Origin: an uncultured Alphaproteobacteria bacterium
GTDB taxonomy: Bacteria > Pseudomonadota > Alphaproteobacteria > RF32 > CAG-239
Length of the DNA stretch: 64,000 nt
Assembly: GCA_949493535.1 (NCBI GenBank)
Contig: CASZWJ010000002.1
Span: forward strand, 55,165 to 119,164
Reading direction: 5' to 3'
Numbering within the stretch: the first letter of the stretch is position 1; each line of letters opens with the position of its first letter. The notes under the pieces were generated by a model. It saw only the letters and a program-made list of their open reading frames with translations. It did no database searches and was not told the DNA's origin. Made by a program: the position numbers and the translations under genes. Of the stretch, positions 54,899 through 62,591 are shown one piece after another.

Positions 54899-55801
54899 AT
54901 GGGGTGGCGGATTGTTCAAATAACAAAACCTTGTCGATTGAGTGTTAAAGACAGGCAACTTCTTTATGTGCCGCAAGAAGGTGATGAATTGAAAATTCCG
55001 CTGGAAGATATATCAGTTCTTATTTTGGAAAATAAACAAATTTCTTTGAACAATTACTTGTTTTCGGAATTATCTGAGTATGGCATTGTTCTCTTTTCTT
55101 GTGATGGCAGCCATTTGCCTGCAGGTGTATTTTTTCCGTTTCATAATCATTCCAGATATTCAGAAATTGCTTGGCAGCAGATTGAAATGTCGGAGCCTTT
55201 GAAAAAACGTCTGTGGCAGGAGATTGTTAAAGCTAAGATTAATAATCAGGCGATGTGTCTAGAGATTTTTAACTGTGCTAATTTTTCAAAATTGCGGGAA
55301 ATTTCAAAGCTTGTCCAATCTGGAGATGTTAAAAATTCTGAAGCCTTTGCAGCAAATATTTATTGGAAAAGTTTATTTGAGAATTTTAATCGTAATAATG
55401 ATACAGATTTTCGTAATTCTGCGTTAAATTATGGCTATGCCATTATACGCGGTTGTATGGCAAGGGCGATTGTTGGGGCAGGATTGTTGCCTTGTTTCGG
55501 TGTCCACCATGCCAATAAACTTAATCAATTTAACTTAGTTGATGATTTAATGGAGCCTTTTCGTCCATTTATTGATTATCAGGTTTATAAAATGGACGTT
55601 ATTGGTAAAACAGAACTGACATCTTTAGATAAAAACTATTTAGTTGGTGTTTTAATGCAAAACTGCATTTTTAATAATGAAGAAGTGAATCTGCTAAAAG
55701 CCTGTGAATTGGCCGCTATAAGCCTTGTGAAATCAATTAAACAAAAAGATGTGAAGCATTTACAAATTCCGATATTAAAAAAATTACCACTTTTTGAATG
55801 A
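54899..55801 (+). CDS. cas1: Cas1 integrase, type II
   Basis: A 300-aa spacer-integration subunit. It has the beta-rich N-terminal domain (CRLSVKDRQLLYVPQEGDEL, then PLEDISVLILENKQISLNNY) and the helical C-terminal catalytic domain. NSALNYGYAIIRGCMARAIV, LPCFGVHHANKLNQFNLVDD and LMEPFRPFIDY hold the conserved His and Asp metal ligands. It lies four bases after cas9 and 36 before cas2. No csn2 or cas4 follows, which defines subtype II-C. Confidence 0.96.
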   Translation: MGWRIVQITKPCRLSVKDRQLLYVPQEGDELKIPLEDISVLILENKQISLNNYLFSELSEYGIVLFSCDGSHLPAGVFFPFHNHSRYSEIAWQQIEMSEPLKKRLWQEIVKAKINNQAMCLEIFNCANFSKLREISKLVQSGDVKNSEAFAANIYWKSLFENFNRNNDTDFRNSALNYGYAIIRGCMARAIVGAGLLPCFGVHHANKLNQFNLVDDLMEPFRPFIDYQVYKMDVIGKTELTSLDKNYLVGVLMQNCIFNNEEVNLLKACELAAISLVKSIKQKDVKHLQIPILKKLPLFE

Positions 55802-55837
55802 GGTTGTGGATAAATGGCAGTCGGAGGAGAACGTTTT

Positions 55838-56143
55838 ATGAGAATGATAGTCTTTTTTGATTTGCCGACTTTGAGCAAAACGGATCGCAGAAATGCGAGT
55901 CGCTTTAGAAGTTTCCTTGTGAAAGACGGATATACAATGCTGCAGTTATCCGTTTATTCACGAATTTGTAAGGGGCAAGATGATGTGGATAAACATGCAA
56001 AACGCCTTAAGTCCTTGATTCCAAAGGAAGGAAGTGTTAGATTACTTACTGTAACTGAGAAGCAATATGTTTCAATGGAAATATTAGTTGGAACCTTAAA
56101 AAAAGAGGAAGAAATAGGTGATAAACAGCTTTTATTGCTTTAA
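55838..56143 (+). CDS. cas2: Cas2, type II
   Basis: A 101-aa partner of Cas1 in spacer acquisition, read from ATG 55838 because GGAGGAG lies eight bases before it; a frame start 24 bases earlier is less likely. The ferredoxin-like fold begins MRMIVFFDLPTLSKTDRR, with the conserved Asp in FDLP, followed by FLVKDGYTMLQLSVYSRIC. It is the last cas gene, followed by a bidirectional hairpin and the array. Confidence 0.95.
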   Translation: MRMIVFFDLPTLSKTDRRNASRFRSFLVKDGYTMLQLSVYSRICKGQDDVDKHAKRLKSLIPKEGSVRLLTVTEKQYVSMEILVGTLKKEEEIGDKQLLLL

Positions 56144-56162
56144 AATTTTTGTTAAGAATAAA

Positions 56163-56194
56163 AATAACCTGTTGGAAAATCAACAGGTTATTTT
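56163..56194. terminator. Bidirectional terminator between cas2 and the array
   Basis: AATAACCTGTTG pairs with CAACAGGTTATT around GGAAAAT-like loop sequence, with A/T-rich tails on both sides. It can end cas transcripts from the left and minus-strand crRNA transcripts from the right. Confidence 0.8.
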
Positions 56195-56200
56195 GTATCT

Positions 56201-57205
56201 AGTATAGCATATCTGATTTGGAAAGGAAGCTATAACCCTACTTTTGATAATGATATTATTAGCCAAAGTATAGCATATCTGATTTGGAAAGGAAGCTATA
56301 ACCAAGAAAAACTCGCTGAACAAACAAAACAGAGTATAGCATATCTGATTTGGAAAGGAAGCTATAACCACAAACACAGTTAAACACTCTCACACACAAG
56401 TATAGCATATCTGATTTGGAAAGGAAGCTATAACCGCTATTGCAGAATACAATAAGCGAATCGAAGTATAGCATATCTGATTTGGAAAGGAAGCTATAAC
56501 AGCAATCAACGCAATGTTGCAGAATGTAGCAGTATAGCATATCTGATTTGGAAAGGAAGCTATAACTCTGAGACGATTGATTTAACTGGGTACGCCAGTA
56601 TAGCATATCTGATTTGGAAAGGAAGCTATAACAGCAATCAACGCAATGTTGCAGAATGTAGCAGTATAGCATATCTGATTTGGAAAGGAAGCTATAACTC
56701 TGAGACGATTGATTTAACTGGGTACGCCAGTATAGCATATCTGATTTGGAAAGGAAGCTATAACCAACGGTTATCACTTACGAAGAGTCTTTAAAGTATA
56801 GCATATCTGATTTGGAAAGGAAGCTATAACAGCAATTAATGCAATGTTACAGAATGTAGCAGTATAGCATATCTGATTTGGAAAGGAAGCTATAACATTG
56901 ACACCAGATGAAAACGGTATATATTAAGTATAGCATATCTGATTTGGAAAGGAAGCTATAACCGCCATTGCAGAATATAACAAGCGCATTGAAGTATAGC
57001 ATATCTGATTTGGAAAGGAAGCTATAACGCAAAAGCCGCAGATAAACTCCATTCTATTAGTATAGCATATCTGATTTGGAAAGGAAGCTATAACTTGTAA
57101 ACATTGCCCCGTGTGCGTTTGCTGAGTATAGCATATCTGATTTGGAAAGGAAGCTATAACTAATGGAAGATGTTATTAAAATGATACTAGAGTATAGCAT
57201 ATCTG
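56201..57205 (-). CRISPR. Type II-C CRISPR array, 15 full repeats plus one truncated
   Basis: Fifteen identical 36-bp repeats occur at exact 66-base intervals from 56201 to 57125, with 30-bp spacers; the repeat starts AGTATAGCATATCTGATTTG on the plus strand. A sixteenth at 57191 keeps only its first 15 bases. By comparison with Neisseria-type repeats and with the tracrRNA, crRNAs read on the minus strand, starting GTTATAGCTTCC. Each repeat ends on that strand in ATGCTATACT, an extended -10 box, so every unit may carry its own promoter. Spacers 5 and 6 (plus-strand numbering) recur exactly as 7 and 8. Spacer 10 resembles 5, and 12 resembles 4. Repeated-peptide frames across the array are artefacts. 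Confidence 0.98.
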
Positions 57206-57327
57206 GTTTTGTTTTACATGTTTAATGATTTTTTATATTGAAATTTTTTGTCTGGGGATTATTTTTTTATTGACAAAAAAAATTGTGATACATAAACTTA
57301 TTTGGTAAATTTAATTCAAGGAAACAA

Positions 57328-57447
57328 ATGACCAATACAAGTCATAACATAGCCATTTTTCAGAACGCAGCTCGTTTGAGCAGCGGTATTTTGGCATGCA
57401 TTATTTCCTTGCTTCTTTCTATTTTGCTTTTGATTATCAGCCGCTGA
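57328..57447 (+). CDS. 39-aa single-helix membrane peptide
   Basis: Starts at ATG 57328 behind AAGGAAAC: MTNTSHNIAIFQNAARLSSG followed by a hydrophobic helix (ILACIISLLLSILLLIIS) and a final Arg. It lies between the CRISPR array and the amidoligase gene. The ribosome site and the clean single transmembrane helix favour a real small protein, but no homologue is known to me. The 57206-57327 stretch before it is AT-rich, with no other feature. Confidence 0.55.
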   Translation: MTNTSHNIAIFQNAARLSSGILACIISLLLSILLLIISR

Positions 57448-57549
57448 GCATTTTGGCCCTTTGAAAATTAAAGTGTGGGTGCTCAGTGGGATAACGCTTT
57501 ACACACTTTAAGAAGTTTAGGGTTAATTTTGATAATCAAGAGAAAACAA

Positions 57550-59259
57550 ATGAATAATTCAATCGAAAATACAGTTAATGACGTTAAAGCCGGTTTTGCC
57601 GATTATTTTGCCATGACCGGTCACAAGAATTTTAAACAATTCTACTATGATTGGCATGTTGACAATATGCTGGCTCCATTTGCCGGAGTGGTTCAATATT
57701 TCCATGAAAATTACGGGAGCGATGCGCCGAAGAAGTTTCATGAATTTGTGGCTGATGTGGGCAAAAGCGTTGAAAATTATAATGGTGACAAGCCGCAATT
57801 GAGCGTTTTGGCAACATCTGATTATTCGAAAACAGAAGACGGACGCTTGGCTTCTTTATTAGAGGGGGTTGAAACTTTTGGTTTTGAGTTCAGGCAGTTT
57901 ATTTATAGTTTTGCCTCAAAAGAAGACCATGCAACAGAGTTTGGTAATTGGCCTATTAAGACAAATATGCCTTATTCCAGCCAGCACGGGGTTATGGTTG
58001 GGGCTGATATTCTGAATTTTATGGATAAACATTTCAATGAGATTGTCAGAAAAGGAAATGTTTATCAGCGGGCATTATATGCAGGTGACGAATATTTACG
58101 CGAGACGATTGTCAAAGATTATCGTTATCAAGGCAATTATAATTTTTCAGAACGTAAGAAACTGATGAAGCGCCTGCATGATTTGCGTGACGGTTTGGCT
58201 CAGTCTTATACCGGCATGCTTCAGGGAACACCTGCAATAAACGATATGTTTCAACGAGAAGGGAGCGCTTCTCCGGCAAAGGTATCCGGATATTGGCCGA
58301 GCGGTTTTGAGCTGGAATTTTATGTTCCGGAAGAATATAAAGATTATGGCTTGCTGATAGATTATCTGAAAGAGAAAAACGGCTGGGAAAGATTATATTC
58401 AAGCAACCATGACGCCAGCGTTTATTTAGATGCAAATTCGGCCGGCGTAATCATGCGTGACGAAAGCCTTGCCAGATACAGCGGTTTGGCGGCGGTTGAA
58501 TATGCAAGCCGGATTATGCGCAGCAAAGAAGACGAAGCTAGTTGTTTGAAAATTTTGGATGCTTTTAATGAGGGGCATGTGAATGTGCATTGTTCTTTGC
58601 ACCAGCATTTATCAGCGGAAAACTTTGATTTGGATACATATAAACGTTTGGTCAAACGTATGATGCAGCACGAAGACGAAATCGTCGGCGCTTTTGCCGC
58701 GCCTGAGCGGCAAGACAATAAATTGCTTTACGCCACCTATATCAGCCGCAATTTGAGTGCTGACGGTAAGAGAGATTATCCGTTTTTGTGCATTATGGTT
58801 GATTTATGCGATGATAAAAAGGAGCTGGAAGAAATGGTTTCATTCGGCAATAAGTATAAAACGCTGAATGTGATGCCCAAGCATACGGTAGAAATGAGAT
58901 TTATGAATGCGAATTTTAACAAGCGTTTTGTCGAGGCCTTTTTACAGTTTAACCGCGAATTTGTGACCGCTGCCGTTCAAAATTCGCCGAGCCATATGAA
59001 TCGTCCGTTATTGAATATGTATACTTGGAAAAATAATCGCGCGACAGACAGAAAAACGGTTATTCACGGATTATCTTATTACTATCAGGTTCCTTATGAT
59101 TCTTATCGCCCGATGAAACGCAGCGTTTCAAAATCAGCCATTGAAGGCGAGCAGAAATATGCGCGTTTGGTTATGCATGCCTTGACTGAGACAGGAAAAC
59201 TGGCTTATCTTAATCCGAGTTATAACAAAAAGGTGAGGGAGGCAATGGCCCGTGGCTGA
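57550..59259 (+). CDS. Amidoligase-family protein
   Basis: A 569-aa protein of the ATP-grasp-unrelated, glutamine-synthetase-fold amidoligase group (Amidoligase_2-like). The core is in the second half: WPSGFELEFYVPEEYKD (opening Glu motif), HDASVYLDANSAGVIM, GHVNVHCSLHQHLS with metal-type His, and NVMPKHTVEMRFMNANFN with conserved Glu and Arg. The first 280 residues are helical and unassigned. ATG 57550 is chosen; an in-frame GTG 75 bases earlier has no support. Its stop overlaps the start of an N-formylglutamate amidohydrolase-like gene, a typical partner, so the pair probably makes and trims an amide-linked compound. Substrate unknown. Confidence 0.78.
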   Translation: MNNSIENTVNDVKAGFADYFAMTGHKNFKQFYYDWHVDNMLAPFAGVVQYFHENYGSDAPKKFHEFVADVGKSVENYNGDKPQLSVLATSDYSKTEDGRLASLLEGVETFGFEFRQFIYSFASKEDHATEFGNWPIKTNMPYSSQHGVMVGADILNFMDKHFNEIVRKGNVYQRALYAGDEYLRETIVKDYRYQGNYNFSERKKLMKRLHDLRDGLAQSYTGMLQGTPAINDMFQREGSASPAKVSGYWPSGFELEFYVPEEYKDYGLLIDYLKEKNGWERLYSSNHDASVYLDANSAGVIMRDESLARYSGLAAVEYASRIMRSKEDEASCLKILDAFNEGHVNVHCSLHQHLSAENFDLDTYKRLVKRMMQHEDEIVGAFAAPERQDNKLLYATYISRNLSADGKRDYPFLCIMVDLCDDKKELEEMVSFGNKYKTLNVMPKHTVEMRFMNANFNKRFVEAFLQFNREFVTAAVQNSPSHMNRPLLNMYTWKNNRATDRKTVIHGLSYYYQVPYDSYRPMKRSVSKSAIEGEQKYARLVMHALTETGKLAYLNPSYNKKVREAMARG

Positions 59260-59995
59260 TAAGGTATTTACACAACTAAACGAAAATTCGGATTGTCCGC
59301 TGATTTTGACTTGTGAGCATGCTTCGGCGCAAATCCCTGAGGAATATCATAATCTGGGGCTGCCGGCGGAAGAGTTAAACCGTCATATTGCCAGAGATAA
59401 AGGCGTTAAGGAAATTACCGAACTGCTGGCAAAAGAATTAGGCTGTTTTGCCATTATGGGCGGCTATTCCCGTTTGCTGATAGACTTGAACAGACGGCCG
59501 GAAGAAGATGAGCTGATTGTTAAAACCAGCGACATGACACATATTCCTGAGAATGAAAATTTAAGCGATGCAGAGCGGCAAAAACGTCTTGATGTATATT
59601 ACAAGCCTTATTATGCGGCGATTGAGCGTCAGATTGAATATTTGCAGAAACAGGGAAAAACGCCGGTTATTTTTTCAATCCACAGTTATACGCCGCAGCT
59701 TAAAGGCGGCGATTATCGTCCGTGGCATGCAGGCATTTTGTGGCACAAGCCGGCAAAACTGGCTTCCTTTTTGTTTGAAAATCTTAGCAAGAATAAAGAT
59801 AAATTTATTGGCGAAAACGTGCCGTATGATTTGCGTAAATATAATACAGGAGCGGCTGTTATTTGTGGAGAAGAAAAAGGCTTTGATTACGGATTAATTG
59901 AAATCCGCGATGACGAGTTCGATAATTTGGAGCAGGGTGCGGCGTATTGGAGCAACAGACTTGGCATTTTGTTGAGGAAGTTTTTATTCGAATAA
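59252..59995 (+). CDS. N-formylglutamate amidohydrolase-like protein
   Basis: A 247-aa metallohydrolase starting at GTG 59252, overlapping the amidoligase stop by eight bases. The family motifs are visible: PLILTCEHASAQIPEEYHNL near the start (metal-binding Glu and His), IARDKGVKEI, YSRLLIDLNRRPEED, IFSIHSYTPQL with a further His, and GLIEIRDDEFD near the end. Family members cleave N-formyl-glutamate in histidine breakdown, but no hut genes are here. With an amidoligase it more likely acts on that enzyme's product, which is inference. Confidence 0.85.
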   Translation: MADKVFTQLNENSDCPLILTCEHASAQIPEEYHNLGLPAEELNRHIARDKGVKEITELLAKELGCFAIMGGYSRLLIDLNRRPEEDELIVKTSDMTHIPENENLSDAERQKRLDVYYKPYYAAIERQIEYLQKQGKTPVIFSIHSYTPQLKGGDYRPWHAGILWHKPAKLASFLFENLSKNKDKFIGENVPYDLRKYNTGAAVICGEEKGFDYGLIEIRDDEFDNLEQGAAYWSNRLGILLRKFLFE

Positions 59996-60036
59996 CTTTT
60001 TTATGCCGGCGTTTTGAACGCGCAGCCTTTGGTCTT

Positions 60037-60516
60037 TTATATTTTGTAAACGCAGCTGGTTTCGCCGGGTTTTTGCAGATATTTTTGGTGATATTCTTCT
60101 GCCGTCCAAAAACGAGAGGCCGGCGTAACCTCCGTTACGACAGGATTAGCATAACGTCTGGAAGTATTCAGAAGCGCTATTTGGGATAAAGCTGCGGTTC
60201 TTTGATCTTCATTAAGGTAAAATATGGCAGAGCGGTACTGGGTTCCGACATCAGGGCCTTGGCGATTTAAGGATGTCGGATTGTGTATGGAAAAGAAGAT
60301 GTTTAACAGATTGTCAAAATTGGTGATTCCCGAATCAAAAATGACTTCAACCGCTTCGGCGTGTCCGGTGTCTCCTTTAGCTACCTGCAGATAGGTCGGA
60401 TTTTCCGTCTGGCCGCCGATATAACCGACAACGGTTGCAATAACCCCGTCAATTTTTTCAAATGCGTTTTGAACATCCCAGAAATTTCCGGCGGCAAAAA
60501 TTGCTTTGGACGGCAT
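60037..60516 (-). CDS. MsrA-like protein lacking the catalytic cysteine
   Basis: A 159-aa homologue of peptide methionine-S-sulfoxide reductase. The family core is intact (GVIATVVGYIGGQTENPTYL, GDTGHAEAVEVIFD, IHNPTSLNRQGPDVGTQYRS, AEEYHQKYLQKP). However, the active-site GCFW is GNFW (codon AAT) and the following Glu is Gln (FWDVQ). The only cysteine is near the C-terminus (TSCVYKI). Reduction by the usual sulfenate mechanism is therefore not expected. It may bind methionine sulfoxide, act with a partner, or be a decaying gene, though the frame is fully open. A GGGAG site precedes the ATG. Confidence 0.85.
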   Translation of the reverse strand: MPSKAIFAAGNFWDVQNAFEKIDGVIATVVGYIGGQTENPTYLQVAKGDTGHAEAVEVIFDSGITNFDNLLNIFFSIHNPTSLNRQGPDVGTQYRSAIFYLNEDQRTAALSQIALLNTSRRYANPVVTEVTPASRFWTAEEYHQKYLQKPGETSCVYKI

Positions 60517-60673
60517 GGCGGTTATCTCCCTTAAATATTTTATTATGTATGGATATAAAATCCCTTGTTTATTTTTAAAGGGGGTTCAGCCTTAAAAAAA
60601 TGTCCGCTCTCTTTAAGTCTTTTCTTCAAGCTATTATATCAATGGCAACAAACAAAACATTAAGGAGAGAAGA

Positions 60674-61594
60674 ATGAAAAACATAAAATTAAATATTGAT
60701 ACCGATATGCCTGTTATCGGTCTGGGAACATGGAGAGCTGCGCCGGGGCAGGTTTATTCGGCTGTTCGCTGGGCAATCAAACTCGGCTATCGGCATATAG
60801 ACTGCGCTTCAATCTACGGCAATGAGGCTGAAATCGGCCAAGCGCTCAAAGATGCCGTTAATGAAGGGGATATTAAACGCAAAGAGCTTTTTGTTACTTC
60901 AAAATTGTGGAATGATTCTCATGCACCGGAAGATGTCCGTCCGGCTTTGGAAAAAACGCTTAAAGACTTGCAGCTTGACTACCTTGATTTATATTTGATG
61001 CATTGGCCTGTCGCACAGAAAAAAGGAACAACACATCCTCAATCTGATGATGATATGGTTTCTCTTGAGGCTTTGCCGCTGGATGTGACCTGGGCTGAAA
61101 TGGAAAAGGCTTATAATGACGGGTTGGTTGAATCTATAGGCGTTTCTAATTTTGGCGTAAAACATCTGGAGCAGTTAATGCAAAAAGCTCAGATTATGCC
61201 TGCTGTTAATCAGGTAGAATGTCATCCGCTGTTGCAGCAGAATGATTTAATTGATTTTTGCCGCAAGAATAATATTGCCGTTACGGCTTATTCTCCGCTC
61301 GGTTCCCAGCATCATGATGCCGAACAGAGTGTTTTGGATAATCAGACGATTAAAGAAATTGCCGAACGTTTGAAAATTACGCCGGCTCAGTTGGTTCTTG
61401 CGTGGCAGCTTAACCGGGGCGTTTCGGTTATTCCGAAATCAGTTCATGAAGAACGGCTGAAAGAGAATTTTGCCGCACAGGTTGTGGAGCTTGACCGAGC
61501 AGATATGGATAAGATTGCGTCGCTTGATAGCGGATTTCGTTTTATTGACGGTTCCGTTTTTGAACGCGGCGGATATGCTGAAATTTTTGCTTAA
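60674..61594 (+). CDS. Aldo/keto reductase
   Basis: A 306-aa NADPH-dependent reductase with a TIM-barrel fold. The catalytic tetrad is visible: Asp and Tyr in HIDCASIYGNEAEIG, Lys in FVTSKLWNDSH and His in YLMHWPVAQ. GVSNFGVKHLEQL, NQVECHPLLQQNDLIDFC and the cofactor-binding VIPKSVHEERLKENF complete the family pattern. Broad carbonyl substrate range is typical; the specific one is unknown. AAGGAG precedes the ATG, and a palindromic terminator follows. Confidence 0.93.
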   Translation: MKNIKLNIDTDMPVIGLGTWRAAPGQVYSAVRWAIKLGYRHIDCASIYGNEAEIGQALKDAVNEGDIKRKELFVTSKLWNDSHAPEDVRPALEKTLKDLQLDYLDLYLMHWPVAQKKGTTHPQSDDDMVSLEALPLDVTWAEMEKAYNDGLVESIGVSNFGVKHLEQLMQKAQIMPAVNQVECHPLLQQNDLIDFCRKNNIAVTAYSPLGSQHHDAEQSVLDNQTIKEIAERLKITPAQLVLAWQLNRGVSVIPKSVHEERLKENFAAQVVELDRADMDKIASLDSGFRFIDGSVFERGGYAEIFA

Positions 61595-61609
61595 GGGATA
61601 TGCCGTTAT

Positions 61610-61639
61610 AAGAAAAGCCTCAAAATTGAGGCTTTTCTT
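61610..61639. terminator. Bidirectional terminator between the reductase and lpxK
   Basis: AAGAAAAGCCTCAA pairs perfectly with its complement in a 30-base palindrome between convergent genes. Confidence 0.85.
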
Positions 61640-62591
61640 ATATATGTTTTTTTAGAAAATCTGTTAATTCGGCCTTGTTTTCCCATTGAATGCCAATTTC
61701 CAAGACTTTGAAATTTTTTTGCAATTTCGCCGGAATCTTTACAAAATCTTTTGAGGTGGTATAAAGCTCGGCTCGTTGTTTTTCAGCCATTGCAATCAGG
61801 TTTTCAAGTTCTTGTTGCGTATATTGATGATGATCCGGAAAATCTACGGTTTTTAATAAGTTGAACCCCATTTCGCGCATGGAGGCATAAAATTTTTCAG
61901 GGCGTCCGATACCGGCAAAAGCAATTGCGTCGGAATTGGCTGTTTCAATTTTTTTAGGCGTAACGGTTCCTTTGAAAACGGGAAGGAAACCAAATTCTTC
62001 GGCCAGATTATGTTTATCTTCGCCGATAATAATGACTGCCTGTGCCCGTTTTAGCCCGTCTGATAATGATTCTCTGAGCGGGCCAGCCGGAATTCCTCTG
62101 CCGTTGCCATAGCCGAAACCGCCGTCAAAAACCAGAAAAGACAAGTCTTTTTTTAATCCCGGATTTTGGAAACCGTCATCCATAATGATTAAATCCGCGC
62201 CGTTTTCTAAAGCTTTTCGAGCGCCCAGAAAGCGGTCCGGATTAACTATGACAGGCGCCTGACGAGAGAGCAGCAAAGGCTCGTCGCCGACTTCCGCGGC
62301 GGTATGTTTCCGATTGTCGACAACGACGCCTTTTAAGCTTCCGCCATATCCGCGGGAGATGAAAAACGGATTTTTTCCCAAAGATCGGATAATTTCGGCC
62401 AGAGATATTGCTACCGGTGTTTTTCCTGTGCCGCCGGCTGTCAGGTTGCCAATACAGATGACCGGTTTGTCAATGCTTTTCGGGCGGGAAAATTTGATGT
62501 TTAATTTTGTCGCCAGATTATACAGGCAGCCTAAAGGCAAAAGAATATTCGAAATAAAATTCTTTTTATTCCAACAATCCGGCGTCTTCAT
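61638..62591 (-). CDS. lpxK: Tetraacyldisaccharide 4'-kinase
   Basis: Phosphorylates the lipid A disaccharide at the 4' position on the inner membrane. The 317-aa protein has Walker A GNLTAGGTGKTPVAISLAE, the ISRGYGG segment, VGDEPLLLSRQAPVIV, DLIIMDDGFQNPGLKKDL (with catalytic Asp-Asp) and GPLRESL. It starts one base after waaA stops, so translation is coupled. With waaA it forms the core of the inner LPS pathway. Confidence 0.96.
   Translation of the reverse strand: MKTPDCWNKKNFISNILLPLGCLYNLATKLNIKFSRPKSIDKPVICIGNLTAGGTGKTPVAISLAEIIRSLGKNPFFISRGYGGSLKGVVVDNRKHTAAEVGDEPLLLSRQAPVIVNPDRFLGARKALENGADLIIMDDGFQNPGLKKDLSFLVFDGGFGYGNGRGIPAGPLRESLSDGLKRAQAVIIIGEDKHNLAEEFGFLPVFKGTVTPKKIETANSDAIAFAGIGRPEKFYASMREMGFNLLKTVDFPDHHQYTQQELENLIAMAEKQRAELYTTSKDFVKIPAKLQKNFKVLEIGIQWENKAELTDFLKKHI

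Noticed and set aside
56259..57032. Minus-strand open frames with repeated SFLSKSDMLY peptides
   Set aside because: They are readings through the CRISPR repeats; the 66-base period is a multiple of three, which keeps the frame open.
57475..57549. Upstream GTG start for the amidoligase
   Set aside because: No ribosome site and no conserved residues; ATG 57550 has a purine-rich site and a better N-terminus.
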